From: UBA3946 sp002385755 | GTDB taxonomy: Bacteria; Bacillota_I; Bacilli_A; ML615J-28; CAG-698 | Reading direction: 5' to 3' | Length of the DNA stretch: 64,000 nt | NCBI GenBank assembly: GCA_050953085.1 | Contig: JBMNLX010000003.1 | Location: 1 to 64,000, forward strand | Shown: positions 28,142 through 36,079 of the stretch, piece by piece | Layout of the letters: every line of letters begins with the position of its first letter | Numbering within the stretch: the stretch's first letter is position 1 | Translations under genes and position numbers: made by a program | The notes under the pieces: model-generated | Databases searched by the model: none | Told to the model about the DNA's origin: nothing | The model's input: the letters and a program-made list of their open reading frames with translations, nothing else

Positions 28142-29197
28142 TTACCATTCTTTGATCAATTCATAAAGATAATTATTTTTATATATTTTTTCCTTGCCAA
28201 CTCTTTCTGACAGCAATATGCCTACTTGCTCTAATTCGTTTAAATACTTGCTTGCAGTATTTCTTGATATAGATAAATTATTCCTTAAGTATACATTTTT
28301 TGTATAAAAATCATAAAACAAATATTCCAATAATTCTTCTGAGTAGATTTTAGGGCATTTATTTTTTATCATTTCTCTACAATGACTCATACTCTCTCTA
28401 AACTTATTAATAAAATTCAAAGTAAATAATGCGGTTTTTTCAACTCCGTTAATCATGTAGAGCAAATAATCTTTAATATATTTTTCATCTAATCTCATGT
28501 TATGCAAACATTCATAATATTGTTCTTTGGTGGAATTGATATATTTAGACAAATACAAAATAGGTAATGATAATTTATCTTGTAATACCAAATATAAAAC
28601 ATTTAGTATTCTTCCTGTTCTACCATTCCCATCATGAAATGGATGGATTGATTCAAACTGATAATGAATCATAGACATTTTAATAAGTGGATCTATATCT
28701 TCTATTTCATTATCATTAATATATTTCTCGAGATTACACAAGTATTCCCGAATCTCTCGTTCACTTTGTGGTGGATTATGAAGAATCTCTTTTGTTCTAG
28801 TACTCATAATGACAGTTCCGGGAATCTTTCTAATACCACCTACATTAGGTTCTATAATATGATGAATATCCTCAAGCATCTTAGTACTAATGAATCCATT
28901 TTTTTTAACCTCATTATATCCATATAAAACCGCTTGCCTATAGTTCACAACTTCTTTTGAAGCAGGGTTTTGCTTGTTTAAAGTGATTTCTTTAAATATA
29001 TCATCAAATGTAGTTACTATATTTTCTATTTCACTGGATTCCTTTGCTTCACCCAAAATAACAGCATTTAAAATTATATTTGGATTAGGCATAGTATTAA
29101 TGATACCATTTAATTCGCCAAGTTTACTATTAGCTGTATTTAACGCTTTATAAATGTCAATATCATCATAGTTTAATCCAAACGGTAAATAGCGCAT
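28142..29197 (-). CDS. Fic-domain protein (class II AMPylase-type) with C-terminal winged helix
   Basis: 351 residues. Fic proteins transfer AMP or a related group to a hydroxyl on a target protein. The catalytic motif HPFHDGNGRTGR lies at about 185-196. The N-terminal Fic_N part carries the inhibitory-helix sequence SSEIEN (about 52), matching S/T-x3-E-G/N of self-inhibited class II Fic proteins. The C-terminal 70 residues look like a winged helix (ISRNTASKYLNELEQVGIL) that could bind DNA. The ATG at 29197 has AAGGTG six bases upstream; an earlier ATG at 29227 lies within the promoter. Target unknown; it may be a regulator or a stress toxin next to the defence genes. Confidence 0.9.
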   Translation of the reverse strand: MRYLPFGLNYDDIDIYKALNTANSKLGELNGIINTMPNPNIILNAVILGEAKESSEIENIVTTFDDIFKEITLNKQNPASKEVVNYRQAVLYGYNEVKKNGFISTKMLEDIHHIIEPNVGGIRKIPGTVIMSTRTKEILHNPPQSEREIREYLCNLEKYINDNEIEDIDPLIKMSMIHYQFESIHPFHDGNGRTGRILNVLYLVLQDKLSLPILYLSKYINSTKEQYYECLHNMRLDEKYIKDYLLYMINGVEKTALFTLNFINKFRESMSHCREMIKNKCPKIYSEELLEYLFYDFYTKNVYLRNNLSISRNTASKYLNELEQVGILLSERVGKEKIYKNNYLYELIKEW

Positions 29198-29210
29198 ATT
29201 ATCACCTTCA

Positions 29211-29242
29211 TGCACAAATTTTATCATTTTTTGTGCGCAAAG
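29211..29242. repeat. Copy B of the 32-bp repeat, overlapping the fic promoter
   Basis: Contains TGCACAAA and TTTGTGC as inverted arms around the minus-10, so it looks like an operator. Copy A is at 28069-28100. Confidence 0.8.
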
Positions 29243-29246
29243 TCAA
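29218..29246 (-). promoter_or_regulatory. SigA-type promoter of fic with overlapping operator-like palindrome
   Basis: TTGACT, 17-bp spacer, TAAAAT preceded by TG, 20 bp before the fic start codon. The inverted repeat arms TGCGCACAAA / TTTGTGCA straddle the spacer and minus-10, a position where a bound protein would block RNA polymerase. Confidence 0.75.
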
Positions 29247-29446
29247 TATGTGCACAAAAAACATTCTAACTAAACTATATTCATCTTTTTTTATTTTATT
29301 ATATCTAAAAGTCTTTAAAATAATAATATCAGGTTTATAGGCATAATTATGAAAGTATCCCATATCAACCTCTTTTATCACATGTTGATTAGTTTATATC
29401 ACAACCATTTTATCAAACAAAGCCAAATAATACAAATTTTCTATAA

Positions 29447-29472
29447 AAAGAAAAAGCCTCATAATAGAGACT
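29447..29472 (-). terminator. Weak terminator after the DUF47 gene
   Basis: AGCCTC / GAGACT stem (one mismatch) followed by T5-C-T5 on the minus strand, directly after the DUF47 stop. Confidence 0.5.
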
Positions 29473-29476
29473 CGTG

Positions 29477-30100
29477 TTAAATATTTTTCATAATGACCGA
29501 TTCGATAACATCGGCGACGTCCTCGCAGGCGTCACAACAATTTTCAAACTGCAAGAGGACCTTATCCCAGATAATCAATTCTATCGGATCGACCGTATCA
29601 ACATAGAGTTTCCTGACGGCTTCCGTATAAAGGCGGTCGGCCTTTTCCTCAAGATTATTAACCTCGACGATATAATCTCTTAATTTTGTTGATTTCTTAA
29701 AATCATGAAACTCATCAAACGCCTTTACCAAAGCTTTACAACTGTCGATAACGATTCTCGAGAACTCGACGAGTTCCGGTCTCAACTTCTTCACGTTATA
29801 CATGTAGAAACACAACAAAACGTCCTCAATAGCGTCGGTAACGTTGTCAATCGTTTGGCAGATCGCGATGATGTCTTCTCTTTCAATCGGCGTAATAAAT
29901 TCCCTGATTAATTTAAAGATGACGGTGTGATTCGCGGTATCGGCCTGATGTTCGATTTCATGCATATTATTCAATTCTTCTTTAATGTCGCGGTTGTCAT
30001 AATCAATAATGATTTCGTTTAAAAGCTCGGCTTCCCGCAAAGAATACTTTGCTAGCTCGGAAAAAGAAACAAAATAATAATTTTTTTTCAGTTTCGACAT
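29477..30100 (-). CDS. DUF47 family protein (PhoU-like, phosphate-transport partner)
   Basis: 207 residues, almost all helical, matching DUF47/PhoU-like proteins. These sit next to PiT permeases and are thought to modulate phosphate uptake. Typical segments are NMHEIEHQADTANH (about 45-58), PIEREDIIAICQTIDNVTDA (about 72-91), and a second Glu/Asp-rich helical bundle with NNLEEKADRLYTEA. The carboxylate clusters resemble metal-binding sites of PhoU. It is 18 bp after the pit gene, in the same operon. Confidence 0.9.
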   Translation of the reverse strand: MSKLKKNYYFVSFSELAKYSLREAELLNEIIIDYDNRDIKEELNNMHEIEHQADTANHTVIFKLIREFITPIEREDIIAICQTIDNVTDAIEDVLLCFYMYNVKKLRPELVEFSRIVIDSCKALVKAFDEFHDFKKSTKLRDYIVEVNNLEEKADRLYTEAVRKLYVDTVDPIELIIWDKVLLQFENCCDACEDVADVIESVIMKNI

Positions 30101-30118
30101 TTCCTTATTTTCCTTTCT

Positions 30119-31174
30119 CTAAAAGATCAAAATAAATAATTTCGCCATCCCGTAGCCGATAAGCCCGCATCCGGGAAAAGTCAATAGCCAGGTCATCACT
30201 AAATCGCCAACGACGTTCCACTTGACCGAGGAGAATCTTTTCGCGGAGCCGACGCCCATTATCGACGTCGTTTTCATGTGCGTGGTGCTCACAGGGATTC
30301 CCCACACCGACGAAAGCAAAAGACAACCCGAGGCCGCGAGATCGGACGCGAAGCCTTGATATTGTTCAAGGCGGACCATGTCCATCCCGACTTTCTTAAT
30401 GATTCGATACCCGCCGATTGAGGTTCCCAAAGCCATCACTGCGGAGCTTAAGATCATCAGCCAAACGGGAATAAAGAATTCCGTAACCTGGTACTGTCCC
30501 TGGGACAGGAACACGCCGAGCATGAAAACGCCCATAAATTTCTGACCGTCCTGAGCTCCGTGCATGAAAGCCATCGCGGACGCGCTGACGATTTGTCCCT
30601 TTCTAAAGAAATTTTGCGCTTTGCTGCGGCGGACGTTTTTAAAGATTTTCTCCAATAGTTTTACAAAAAGCCAGCCCGAACCAAACCCTAAAACCGTCGA
30701 AAGGCCGATGCCGTAAAGCACTTTGACCCATTCGGAGGGATTGATGCCGGAAAATCCGTTTTGCAGGGCGATTGCCGCGCCGGAGATACCGGCGATCAAG
30801 GCGTGGCTTTCGCTTGTCGGGATTCCGAAAAACCAGGCAAGAGTCGCCCAAATAACGATTCCAATCATCGCCGCCGATAGCGCGGTTATCGCCAGTTTCG
30901 CGTCGCCGCCAAAATCGACCATATTATAAATGGTCGCCGCGACCTTGGCGTTAAACATCGTCATGATGAAAACACCGAGAAAATTAAAGAAGGTTGCCAA
31001 AATAATCGCGTTCCGCGGGGTAATGGCTTTTGTAGATACGCATGTGGCGATCGCGTTGGGGGCGTCCGTCCAACCGTTTATCAAAATAACGGCCAGAATC
31101 AGGAGAACCGTGACTAAGGCGATTGGATTGGAAATCACATGTTCAACAAACTCGAAAAAATCAATTGACTGCAT
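30119..31174 (-). CDS. pit: Inorganic phosphate transporter of the PiT family
   Basis: 351-residue membrane permease for metal-phosphate, driven by the proton (or sodium) gradient. The two inverted PiT repeats are visible, with NGWTDAPNAIATCVSTKAI near the N-terminus and SVWGIPVSTTHMKTTSIMG near the C-terminus. About ten membrane segments. It begins with a GGAAGC ribosome site and has a strong promoter about 125 bp upstream. It forms a two-gene operon with the DUF47 partner. Confidence 0.92.
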   Translation of the reverse strand: MQSIDFFEFVEHVISNPIALVTVLLILAVILINGWTDAPNAIATCVSTKAITPRNAIILATFFNFLGVFIMTMFNAKVAATIYNMVDFGGDAKLAITALSAAMIGIVIWATLAWFFGIPTSESHALIAGISGAAIALQNGFSGINPSEWVKVLYGIGLSTVLGFGSGWLFVKLLEKIFKNVRRSKAQNFFRKGQIVSASAMAFMHGAQDGQKFMGVFMLGVFLSQGQYQVTEFFIPVWLMILSSAVMALGTSIGGYRIIKKVGMDMVRLEQYQGFASDLAASGCLLLSSVWGIPVSTTHMKTTSIMGVGSAKRFSSVKWNVVGDLVMTWLLTFPGCGLIGYGMAKLFILIF

Positions 31175-31298
31175 AAGCTTCCTTTTTCATATTGTTTTTT
31201 CCAAAACATCATATCCGATTATAATTATTGTTTAATTTAATCCCGTGGATATGCAATAAAAACGTATAACTTGTATGCGAACAAAAAAACCAAGTAAA

Positions 31299-31327
31299 AT
31301 TATATCATAAATCAATATTTTTGCCAA
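31299..31327 (-). promoter_or_regulatory. SigA-type promoter of pit-DUF47
   Basis: TTGGCA, 17-bp spacer, perfect TATAAT with an extended-minus-10 TG. Confidence 0.8.
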
Positions 31328-31373
31328 TGTGTAAAGATAATGATAACGGTTTTTTGTCATAATTTGGCTGTGA

Positions 31374-32027
31374 TTATATGTATTTGCTTCCTTCCCTGAC
31401 GCTCAGTCTAGCGAGCCGGCCTCGGTATCTATCGAGAAAATCACGCACCCAAACGGGATTCGTTTTGCTGTATTCGCGCAAACTCCAACCGATCGCCTTG
31501 TTTATGAAAAATTCATCGCTTCCCAAATTATTGCGGATAATCTCTTCCAATAAGGCGGTGTCGGTTTTGTCCTTCCGCTTGCGTTGATGATTGATGGCGA
31601 TGCGCCGCAACCAAATATTATCGTCACGGCTCCAAGAAAGAAGGATCTCGTCTACCCGCCGGTCGCGAAAAGCGATATCGCCGATAATGGTATCCAAACT
31701 ATCAACCGTGTCCCACCACGATTTTGTAACGGCCAAGCGTTTTAAGCGATCGATGTCATCGATCGTCAAGCGGGCGCGGATTCTATCCAAATAAGAAAGC
31801 GCCACGTACTGCAACTCCCTGCGCGGGTCTTCCCAACAGGAAAAAACAAAATTCCAGTCGACATCCTTTTGCTTACTCATTTCCATAAGAATCGGGGCGA
31901 TTATTTCCCGCCGTTCGGGTGTTTTTATGCCATAAAAAAGAAACTGGTTGCGCATGTAGGCGGCCATTTCTTTCGCCCGGCGCGGGTTTTCTCTTTTCTT
32001 AAATTCTCCGACAATCACTTGATACAT
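31374..32027 (-). CDS. DNA alkylation repair protein, AlkD family
   Basis: Built from HEAT-like repeats; family members are DNA glycosylases removing 3-methyladenine or 7-methylguanine. 217 residues, with FLFYGIKTPERRE (about 30-42), then VTKSWWDTVDSLDTIIG (about 115, the Trp/Asp of the DNA-binding cleft), and FFINKAIGWSLREYSKTNP (about 175-193). The length is normal. I start at the ATG at 32027 (GGAG seven bases upstream) rather than at the earlier 32063. Monocistronic with its own promoter. Confidence 0.88.
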   Translation of the reverse strand: MYQVIVGEFKKRENPRRAKEMAAYMRNQFLFYGIKTPERREIIAPILMEMSKQKDVDWNFVFSCWEDPRRELQYVALSYLDRIRARLTIDDIDRLKRLAVTKSWWDTVDSLDTIIGDIAFRDRRVDEILLSWSRDDNIWLRRIAINHQRKRKDKTDTALLEEIIRNNLGSDEFFINKAIGWSLREYSKTNPVWVRDFLDRYRGRLARLSVREGSKYI

Positions 32028-32083
32028 TTTTAGATCTCCGTTTCTTTTATTTTTTATCCGCAATATCGAATAAATTCATGTAT

Positions 32084-32112
32084 ATTCTACCCTTTTTTTA
32101 TTATCAATTCAA
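32084..32112 (-). promoter_or_regulatory. SigA-type promoter of the AlkD gene
   Basis: TTGAAT, 17-bp spacer, TAGAAT, about 55 bp before the start codon. Confidence 0.65.
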
Positions 32113-32129
32113 CATCCTTCTTGTGAAAT

Positions 32130-32172
32130 AAAAAAAACACTAAAAACTTTAACAGCATTTTAGTGTTTTTTC
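32130..32172 (-). terminator. Bidirectional terminator
   Basis: AAAAAACACTAAAA / TTTTAGTGTTTTTT stem with an 11-base loop, immediately after the stop of the gene remnant at 32182. Confidence 0.85.
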
Positions 32173-32181
32173 GTCAATGTT

Positions 32182-32694
32182 TTATAACTCTTCTATCATC
32201 ATGATATCAATGCTTAAACCGAAATAAGTGGAAACAGACACTTCATCGGGGCTTAACCCGATTATCGTCGTTTTGGAATATTCCTTTTGCTCATCAACAA
32301 AATCAGCAATCGTTTTGTCGGAAATATTCCACAGCCATAAAGGCGGCGCGATATCGATAACGCCAAATCGGACTTCTTCAAAATCATCCATTCGCGATAA
32401 TATGTCGGCGACATGCATAACGTTAAAATACCCGGGTTCCGTTAATTCTAAATATAAATCATTAAAGCCTTTGCTCACGGAAGTAAAATCCAGATAAGGA
32501 AAATCATTAACGGTATAAGTTTTTTCTCGATCAAGGTTTGCCGGTCTTACTTTTAAGCCTTCATATCCTAAACGGAGGATGATAATATTTACAATCGCCC
32601 GTGACTTCGATTACCAACTCTTCCCCACCCTTAATCGTTTTGGTCCGGGCAAATAAATCGCGGTTATCATAACTCTCAAAAGCTCACTTCTCAT
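32182..32694 (-). pseudogene. Frameshifted gene of unknown function
   Basis: I do not recognise the family. Starting at an ATG at 32694 with an AAGGGGG site, the coding signal passes through at least three frames. A first piece is MRSELLR. A second carries SYDNRDLFARTKTIKGGEEL and VIEVTGDCKYYHPPF. A third begins about 32600 with LRLGYEGLKVRPANLDREKT and runs to the stop at 32182. The last 98 codons contain NVMHVADILSRMDDFEEVRF and an acidic end. Two indels are needed. The terminator directly after the stop suggests it was a real, recently broken gene, or a low-quality stretch of assembly. Confidence 0.5.
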
Positions 32695-32840
32695 TGTCCC
32701 CCTTCATTAATATCATATGCGGGCACAAAGGAAAAAAAACACCATGTTTCAATCATAAGTTTACATATTCTAAATTTTAACGTATTTTTCCTTCATAAAC
32801 ATTTTACCAAACATAACCAATTTTTTTTGATGGAAAAGTA

Positions 32841-32872
32841 AAAAAACCATACCGCTTCGGTATGGCGTTTTT
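32841..32872 (-). terminator. Terminator of tRNA-Glu
   Basis: CCATACCG / CGGTATGG hairpin with a TTTTTTT run on the minus strand, starting a few bases after the tRNA 3' end. Confidence 0.85.
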
Positions 32873-32876
32873 CGAA

Positions 32877-32952
32877 TGGTGACCCGTACGGGATTCGAAC
32901 CCGTGAATGTAGCCTTGAGAGGGCTATGAGTTAACCGCTTCTCCAACGGGCC
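32877..32952 (-). tRNA. tRNA-Glu, anticodon CTC
   Basis: 76 nt with encoded CCA. Acceptor GGCCCGT / ACGGGTC, D-arm with AGCGGTTAA, anticodon stem TAGCC / GGCTA around loop CTCTCAA, T-arm CGGGTTCGAATCCCG. The loop puts C-T-C at positions 34-36, which reads the GAG codon. The acceptor and D-arm match bacterial tRNA-Glu. Confidence 0.93.
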
Positions 32953-33053
32953 TTTTCACAACTATTATACTAAATATCGATAAAAAATACAATATGGAAT
33001 TATAAGAACTTCTCGATTGCTTATTTAGTGAAAACACTTACTTTAAACCAACC

Positions 33054-33082
33054 TTGAACAAACAAAAAAATTATGGTAATAT
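33054..33082 (+). promoter_or_regulatory. SigA-type promoter of the alcohol dehydrogenase gene
   Basis: TTGAAC, 17-bp spacer, TAATAT with extended-minus-10 TG, 64 bp before the start codon. Confidence 0.75.
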
Positions 33083-33146
33083 ATTATATGGAATAACAAA
33101 ATCTGTCAATAATTTTTAAAATAATTATACAGAAAGAGGGTAAAGA

Positions 33147-34193
33147 ATGAAAGAAACCATGAAGGCCTTGGTTTATCACGGTCCGGGTAAAATTTCGCTC
33201 GACGAAGTGCCCGTTCCCAAAATCATTGAGCCGGATGACGCGATTGTCCGCGTCACGACTTCCACGATCTGTGGAACCGACATTCACATTTGGCATGGCG
33301 GTTTGCCGGAAGTAACGCCGCCCAGGATTCTCGGTCATGAGTTTTGCGGCGAGATAGTCGAGGCGGGGCCGGCCGTCAGAAACGTTAAAGTCGGGGATCG
33401 CTGCGCCATATCATGCGTTACCCAATGCGGCGAGTGTTTTTATTGCCGGACGCAAACATATTCGCATTGCGATACCGGGAGTTGGATTTTTGGTTACATG
33501 ATTGACGGCTGCCAAGCCGAATACGTCCGCGTCCCCCACGCCAATCTGGGGTGTTACGTTATTCCCGATAATCTAACCGACGAGGACGTGCTGCTTGTCG
33601 GCGATATTCTATCCACCGGTTACATGGGAGCCGAAAACGCGCGCATCCAACCCGGCGATGTCGTCGCCGTAATGGGTAGCGGTCCCGTCGGAATGTGCGC
33701 GATGGCGACCGCGAGGTTATGGGGACCGTCCCGAATCATAGCGGTCGACACGATTCAATCGCGGCTTGACTTTGCCGTGAAGAACGGCTGGGCCGATGTC
33801 GGGCTCAATCCCAATGATTGCGATATCATTGAAGAAATCAAGAAATTGAGCCACGGCCGCGGCGCCGACGCTTGCATCGAGGCAGTAGGCGTGACGCCGA
33901 CGATGAAATACGCCTTAGACGCGGTCCGTCCCGGAGGCAACGTATCCGTCATCGGCGTTTTCGAAAAACCGTTCGAACTGGAAATGAACAAATTATGGAT
34001 CAAAAACATCAACATCAGCATGGGGCTTGTCAACGCCAACCGCATCCCCCAATTAATCGATTTAATCGCCGCGGGAAAAATCAACATGAAGCCGCTTATC
34101 ACTCACCGCGCGCCGCTTGATGACATCTTAAAAGGCTACGACGTTTTCGGCGGTAAAAAAGACAATTGCATCAAATGGGTAATCAACTATTAA
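33147..34193 (+). CDS. Zinc-dependent alcohol dehydrogenase (MDR family)
   Basis: NAD(P)-dependent oxidation of an alcohol or the reverse. 348 residues: catalytic-zinc Cys in TSTICGTDIHIW (about 40), GHEFCGEIVEAG (about 61-72), and structural-zinc cysteines in CVTQCGECFYCRTQTYSHC (about 91-109). The Rossmann loop is VMGSGPVGMCA (about 173). It resembles the class that reduces short secondary alcohols or aldehydes (isopropanol or sorbitol-like); the exact substrate is not readable. GAGGG precedes the ATG, and a terminator follows. One of the few plus-strand genes. Confidence 0.9.
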   Translation: MKETMKALVYHGPGKISLDEVPVPKIIEPDDAIVRVTTSTICGTDIHIWHGGLPEVTPPRILGHEFCGEIVEAGPAVRNVKVGDRCAISCVTQCGECFYCRTQTYSHCDTGSWIFGYMIDGCQAEYVRVPHANLGCYVIPDNLTDEDVLLVGDILSTGYMGAENARIQPGDVVAVMGSGPVGMCAMATARLWGPSRIIAVDTIQSRLDFAVKNGWADVGLNPNDCDIIEEIKKLSHGRGADACIEAVGVTPTMKYALDAVRPGGNVSVIGVFEKPFELEMNKLWIKNINISMGLVNANRIPQLIDLIAAGKINMKPLITHRAPLDDILKGYDVFGGKKDNCIKWVINY

Positions 34194-34207
34194 TAAAACA
34201 ACAGCGC

Positions 34208-34240
34208 ATGAGCGCCGACATTATCGGCGCTCATTTTTTT
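34208..34240 (+). terminator. Terminator of the alcohol dehydrogenase gene
   Basis: TGAGCGCCGA / TCGGCGCTCA stem followed by T7, 15 bp after the stop. Confidence 0.9.
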
Positions 34241-34250
34241 ATACGCGCGT

Positions 34251-34290
34251 AAAAAAACTACTTTTTCAGTTTATCCTGAAAAAGTAGTTT
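34251..34290 (-). terminator. Terminator of the argS-M42 operon
   Basis: AAACTACTTTTTCAG / CTGAAAAAGTAGTTT stem (15 bp) followed by T-rich sequence on the minus strand. Confidence 0.9.
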
Positions 34291-34308
34291 GCATGTCTCG
34301 AATCATTT

Positions 34309-35391
34309 TTAATCATAAGTGATGGCGTCAACCGTTTTACGGTCTAATTTTTTAATTACCGCCGTCATCAACCGGATCGCGTTCTCATAATCATCCTTAT
34401 GAACAATCGACGTATGAGAATGAATATACCTGGTGGCGATGCAGAATGACATCGCCGGGACGCCGCTATGCGTCAGGTGCACGGCGCCGGCGTCGGTGCC
34501 GCCGCGACGGAGATAATCAAGCTGGTAAGGGATGTTTTCCTCTTTCGCGATTTCAATGACTTTCTCGCGCAGGGCGACATGACCAATGAGCGCGCCGTCA
34601 TAGACCAGAAGGCACGGTCCGGCTCCGAGTTTTATCGACATATCGGTTCCCGGGGTATCCTTGGCGATTCCCACGTCAATCGCGAAACAAATGTCCGGTT
34701 CGATCGCGTATCCGGAGGTGCGGGCGCCTCGCAGGCCGACCTCTTCCTGCACGGTACCGACGCCGTAGGCGATATTCGGATGAGTCTCGTCCTTAAGACG
34801 CTTGAACACCTCGAGAACGATCGCGCAGCCCAAGCGGTTGTCCAAAGCCTTGCCGAGAAGATAATCGGGGTTGGCAAGCGGGCGGAAAGCAATCTTCGGG
34901 CAAATCATGTCGCCGACACGGATTCCCAAGTTTTCCGCTTCCTCTTTGTTTTTAACGCCGATATCAAGAAACATATCGTCAATTGTCGCAGCGGCCTTCG
35001 CTTCCTCGGGTTTTAAAAGATGCGGCGGTTTCGACCCGATCACGCCCTCGTAGGTTTTCCCCTCGACGGTCGTTACCGTGTATTGCTGGGCAAGCATTAC
35101 CTGGCTCCACCAGCCGCCGATTGTCTGAAACTTCAAAAATCCCTCGTCGGTAATTTTAGTCACGATCATTCCGATCTCGTCCATATGACCGGCGAGCATG
35201 ATTTTCGGGCCGGCCGGGTCGCCCGTCTTCCGGGCGATGATCGAACCCAACCCGTCATACGAAATCTCTTCTTTGGGCACGACTTCCAAGAATTCGCGCT
35301 CCATAAATTTGCGCACGTTTTTCTCGTGGCCGCCGATGCCGTCAATCTCGCAAAGTTCCTTAAGGAGTTGTGCTTCTTTAGTCAATTTCAC
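34309..35391 (-). CDS. M42 family metallo-aminopeptidase
   Basis: Cytoplasmic, usually dodecameric, dinuclear-metal aminopeptidase (glutamyl aminopeptidase/TET group). 360 residues with metal ligands in MLAGHMDEIG (about 65-74), GKALDNRLG (about 180), QEEVGLRGA (about 215) and IDVGIA (about 238). The late His lies in TRYIHSHTSIV (about 325). Full length. It overlaps the end of the upstream membrane-protein gene by 4 bp and is part of the argS operon. Confidence 0.92.
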   Translation of the reverse strand: MKLTKEAQLLKELCEIDGIGGHEKNVRKFMEREFLEVVPKEEISYDGLGSIIARKTGDPAGPKIMLAGHMDEIGMIVTKITDEGFLKFQTIGGWWSQVMLAQQYTVTTVEGKTYEGVIGSKPPHLLKPEEAKAAATIDDMFLDIGVKNKEEAENLGIRVGDMICPKIAFRPLANPDYLLGKALDNRLGCAIVLEVFKRLKDETHPNIAYGVGTVQEEVGLRGARTSGYAIEPDICFAIDVGIAKDTPGTDMSIKLGAGPCLLVYDGALIGHVALREKVIEIAKEENIPYQLDYLRRGGTDAGAVHLTHSGVPAMSFCIATRYIHSHTSIVHKDDYENAIRLMTAVIKKLDRKTVDAITYD

Positions 35392-36071
35392 GCCCTGATT
35401 TCATCGCCTTTCTCTTCTTCGGGAATTATGACCTCTTCCTTCTTCGGCAAAGGATCCTCTTTCCTATCTTCTTCTTCGATTACTTCTTCTTTTTCCTTCT
35501 TTTTCTTTACTCTTCGCGTTTCTTCTTTCGCAAGCCATTCGTAACGGTAATTCTTATAGTTCTTATACCCGTCAAAAGCGATGACCAGCGCGCTTAAAAT
35601 GGAGAAAATCAACAATATCCAGGCCAAGTTTTTCTGATTAAAGAAATCGGTAAAAACGATAATCGGCCCCAAGGTGATCACGCCGATATGGGTCGCGAAC
35701 TGCGCGTAATCGGTCGATTCCTTCCGCAAAACCGTGGCGAAGAAATAAAGAACGCCGCGCAGCCAGAGAATGCCGCCGACAGAATAGCGCAAGAGGCTTT
35801 GGGAAGCATCGTCTTTCCCGCCCTCGAGAACCAAAAGGATTCCGACCACGACATTAAGCAAAATCTCAACAAGATAAATTGACATCATCAACCTGTCTTT
35901 AGTCGTCTTAAGCAGCGGATATAACCTGAACAAGCCGAATATAATCAAGGCGATGCCGGCGATATACAGGAAAATATCCGGGGTGACTACAACAACGATA
36001 CCGACGGCCAAAAGGATGGCGGCGCCGATCCATTCAAAAACAAATAGATATTTTTTGAAGAAGTTTTTCAT
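35388..36071 (-). CDS. Membrane protein with a long charged C-terminal tail (DUF308/HdeD-like)
   Basis: 227 residues: about six membrane segments in the first 165 residues, with the short internal repeats seen in DUF308/HdeD-like proteins. Then comes a strongly charged tail alternating Lys/Arg and Glu (KKKKEKEEVIEEEDRKEDPL). The tail is probably cytoplasmic and disordered. Function unknown; the family assignment is tentative. It starts 8 bp after argS and overlaps the peptidase gene. Confidence 0.6.
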   Translation of the reverse strand: MKNFFKKYLFVFEWIGAAILLAVGIVVVVTPDIFLYIAGIALIIFGLFRLYPLLKTTKDRLMMSIYLVEILLNVVVGILLVLEGGKDDASQSLLRYSVGGILWLRGVLYFFATVLRKESTDYAQFATHIGVITLGPIIVFTDFFNQKNLAWILLIFSILSALVIAFDGYKNYKNYRYEWLAKEETRRVKKKKEKEEVIEEEDRKEDPLPKKEEVIIPEEEKGDEIRA

Positions 36072-36079
36072 GATGCCTC

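Noticed and set aside
29198..29227. Ten-residue longer N-terminus of the Fic protein
   Set aside because: This ATG lies within the promoter and operator region and lacks a ribosome site; the next ATG has a good one.
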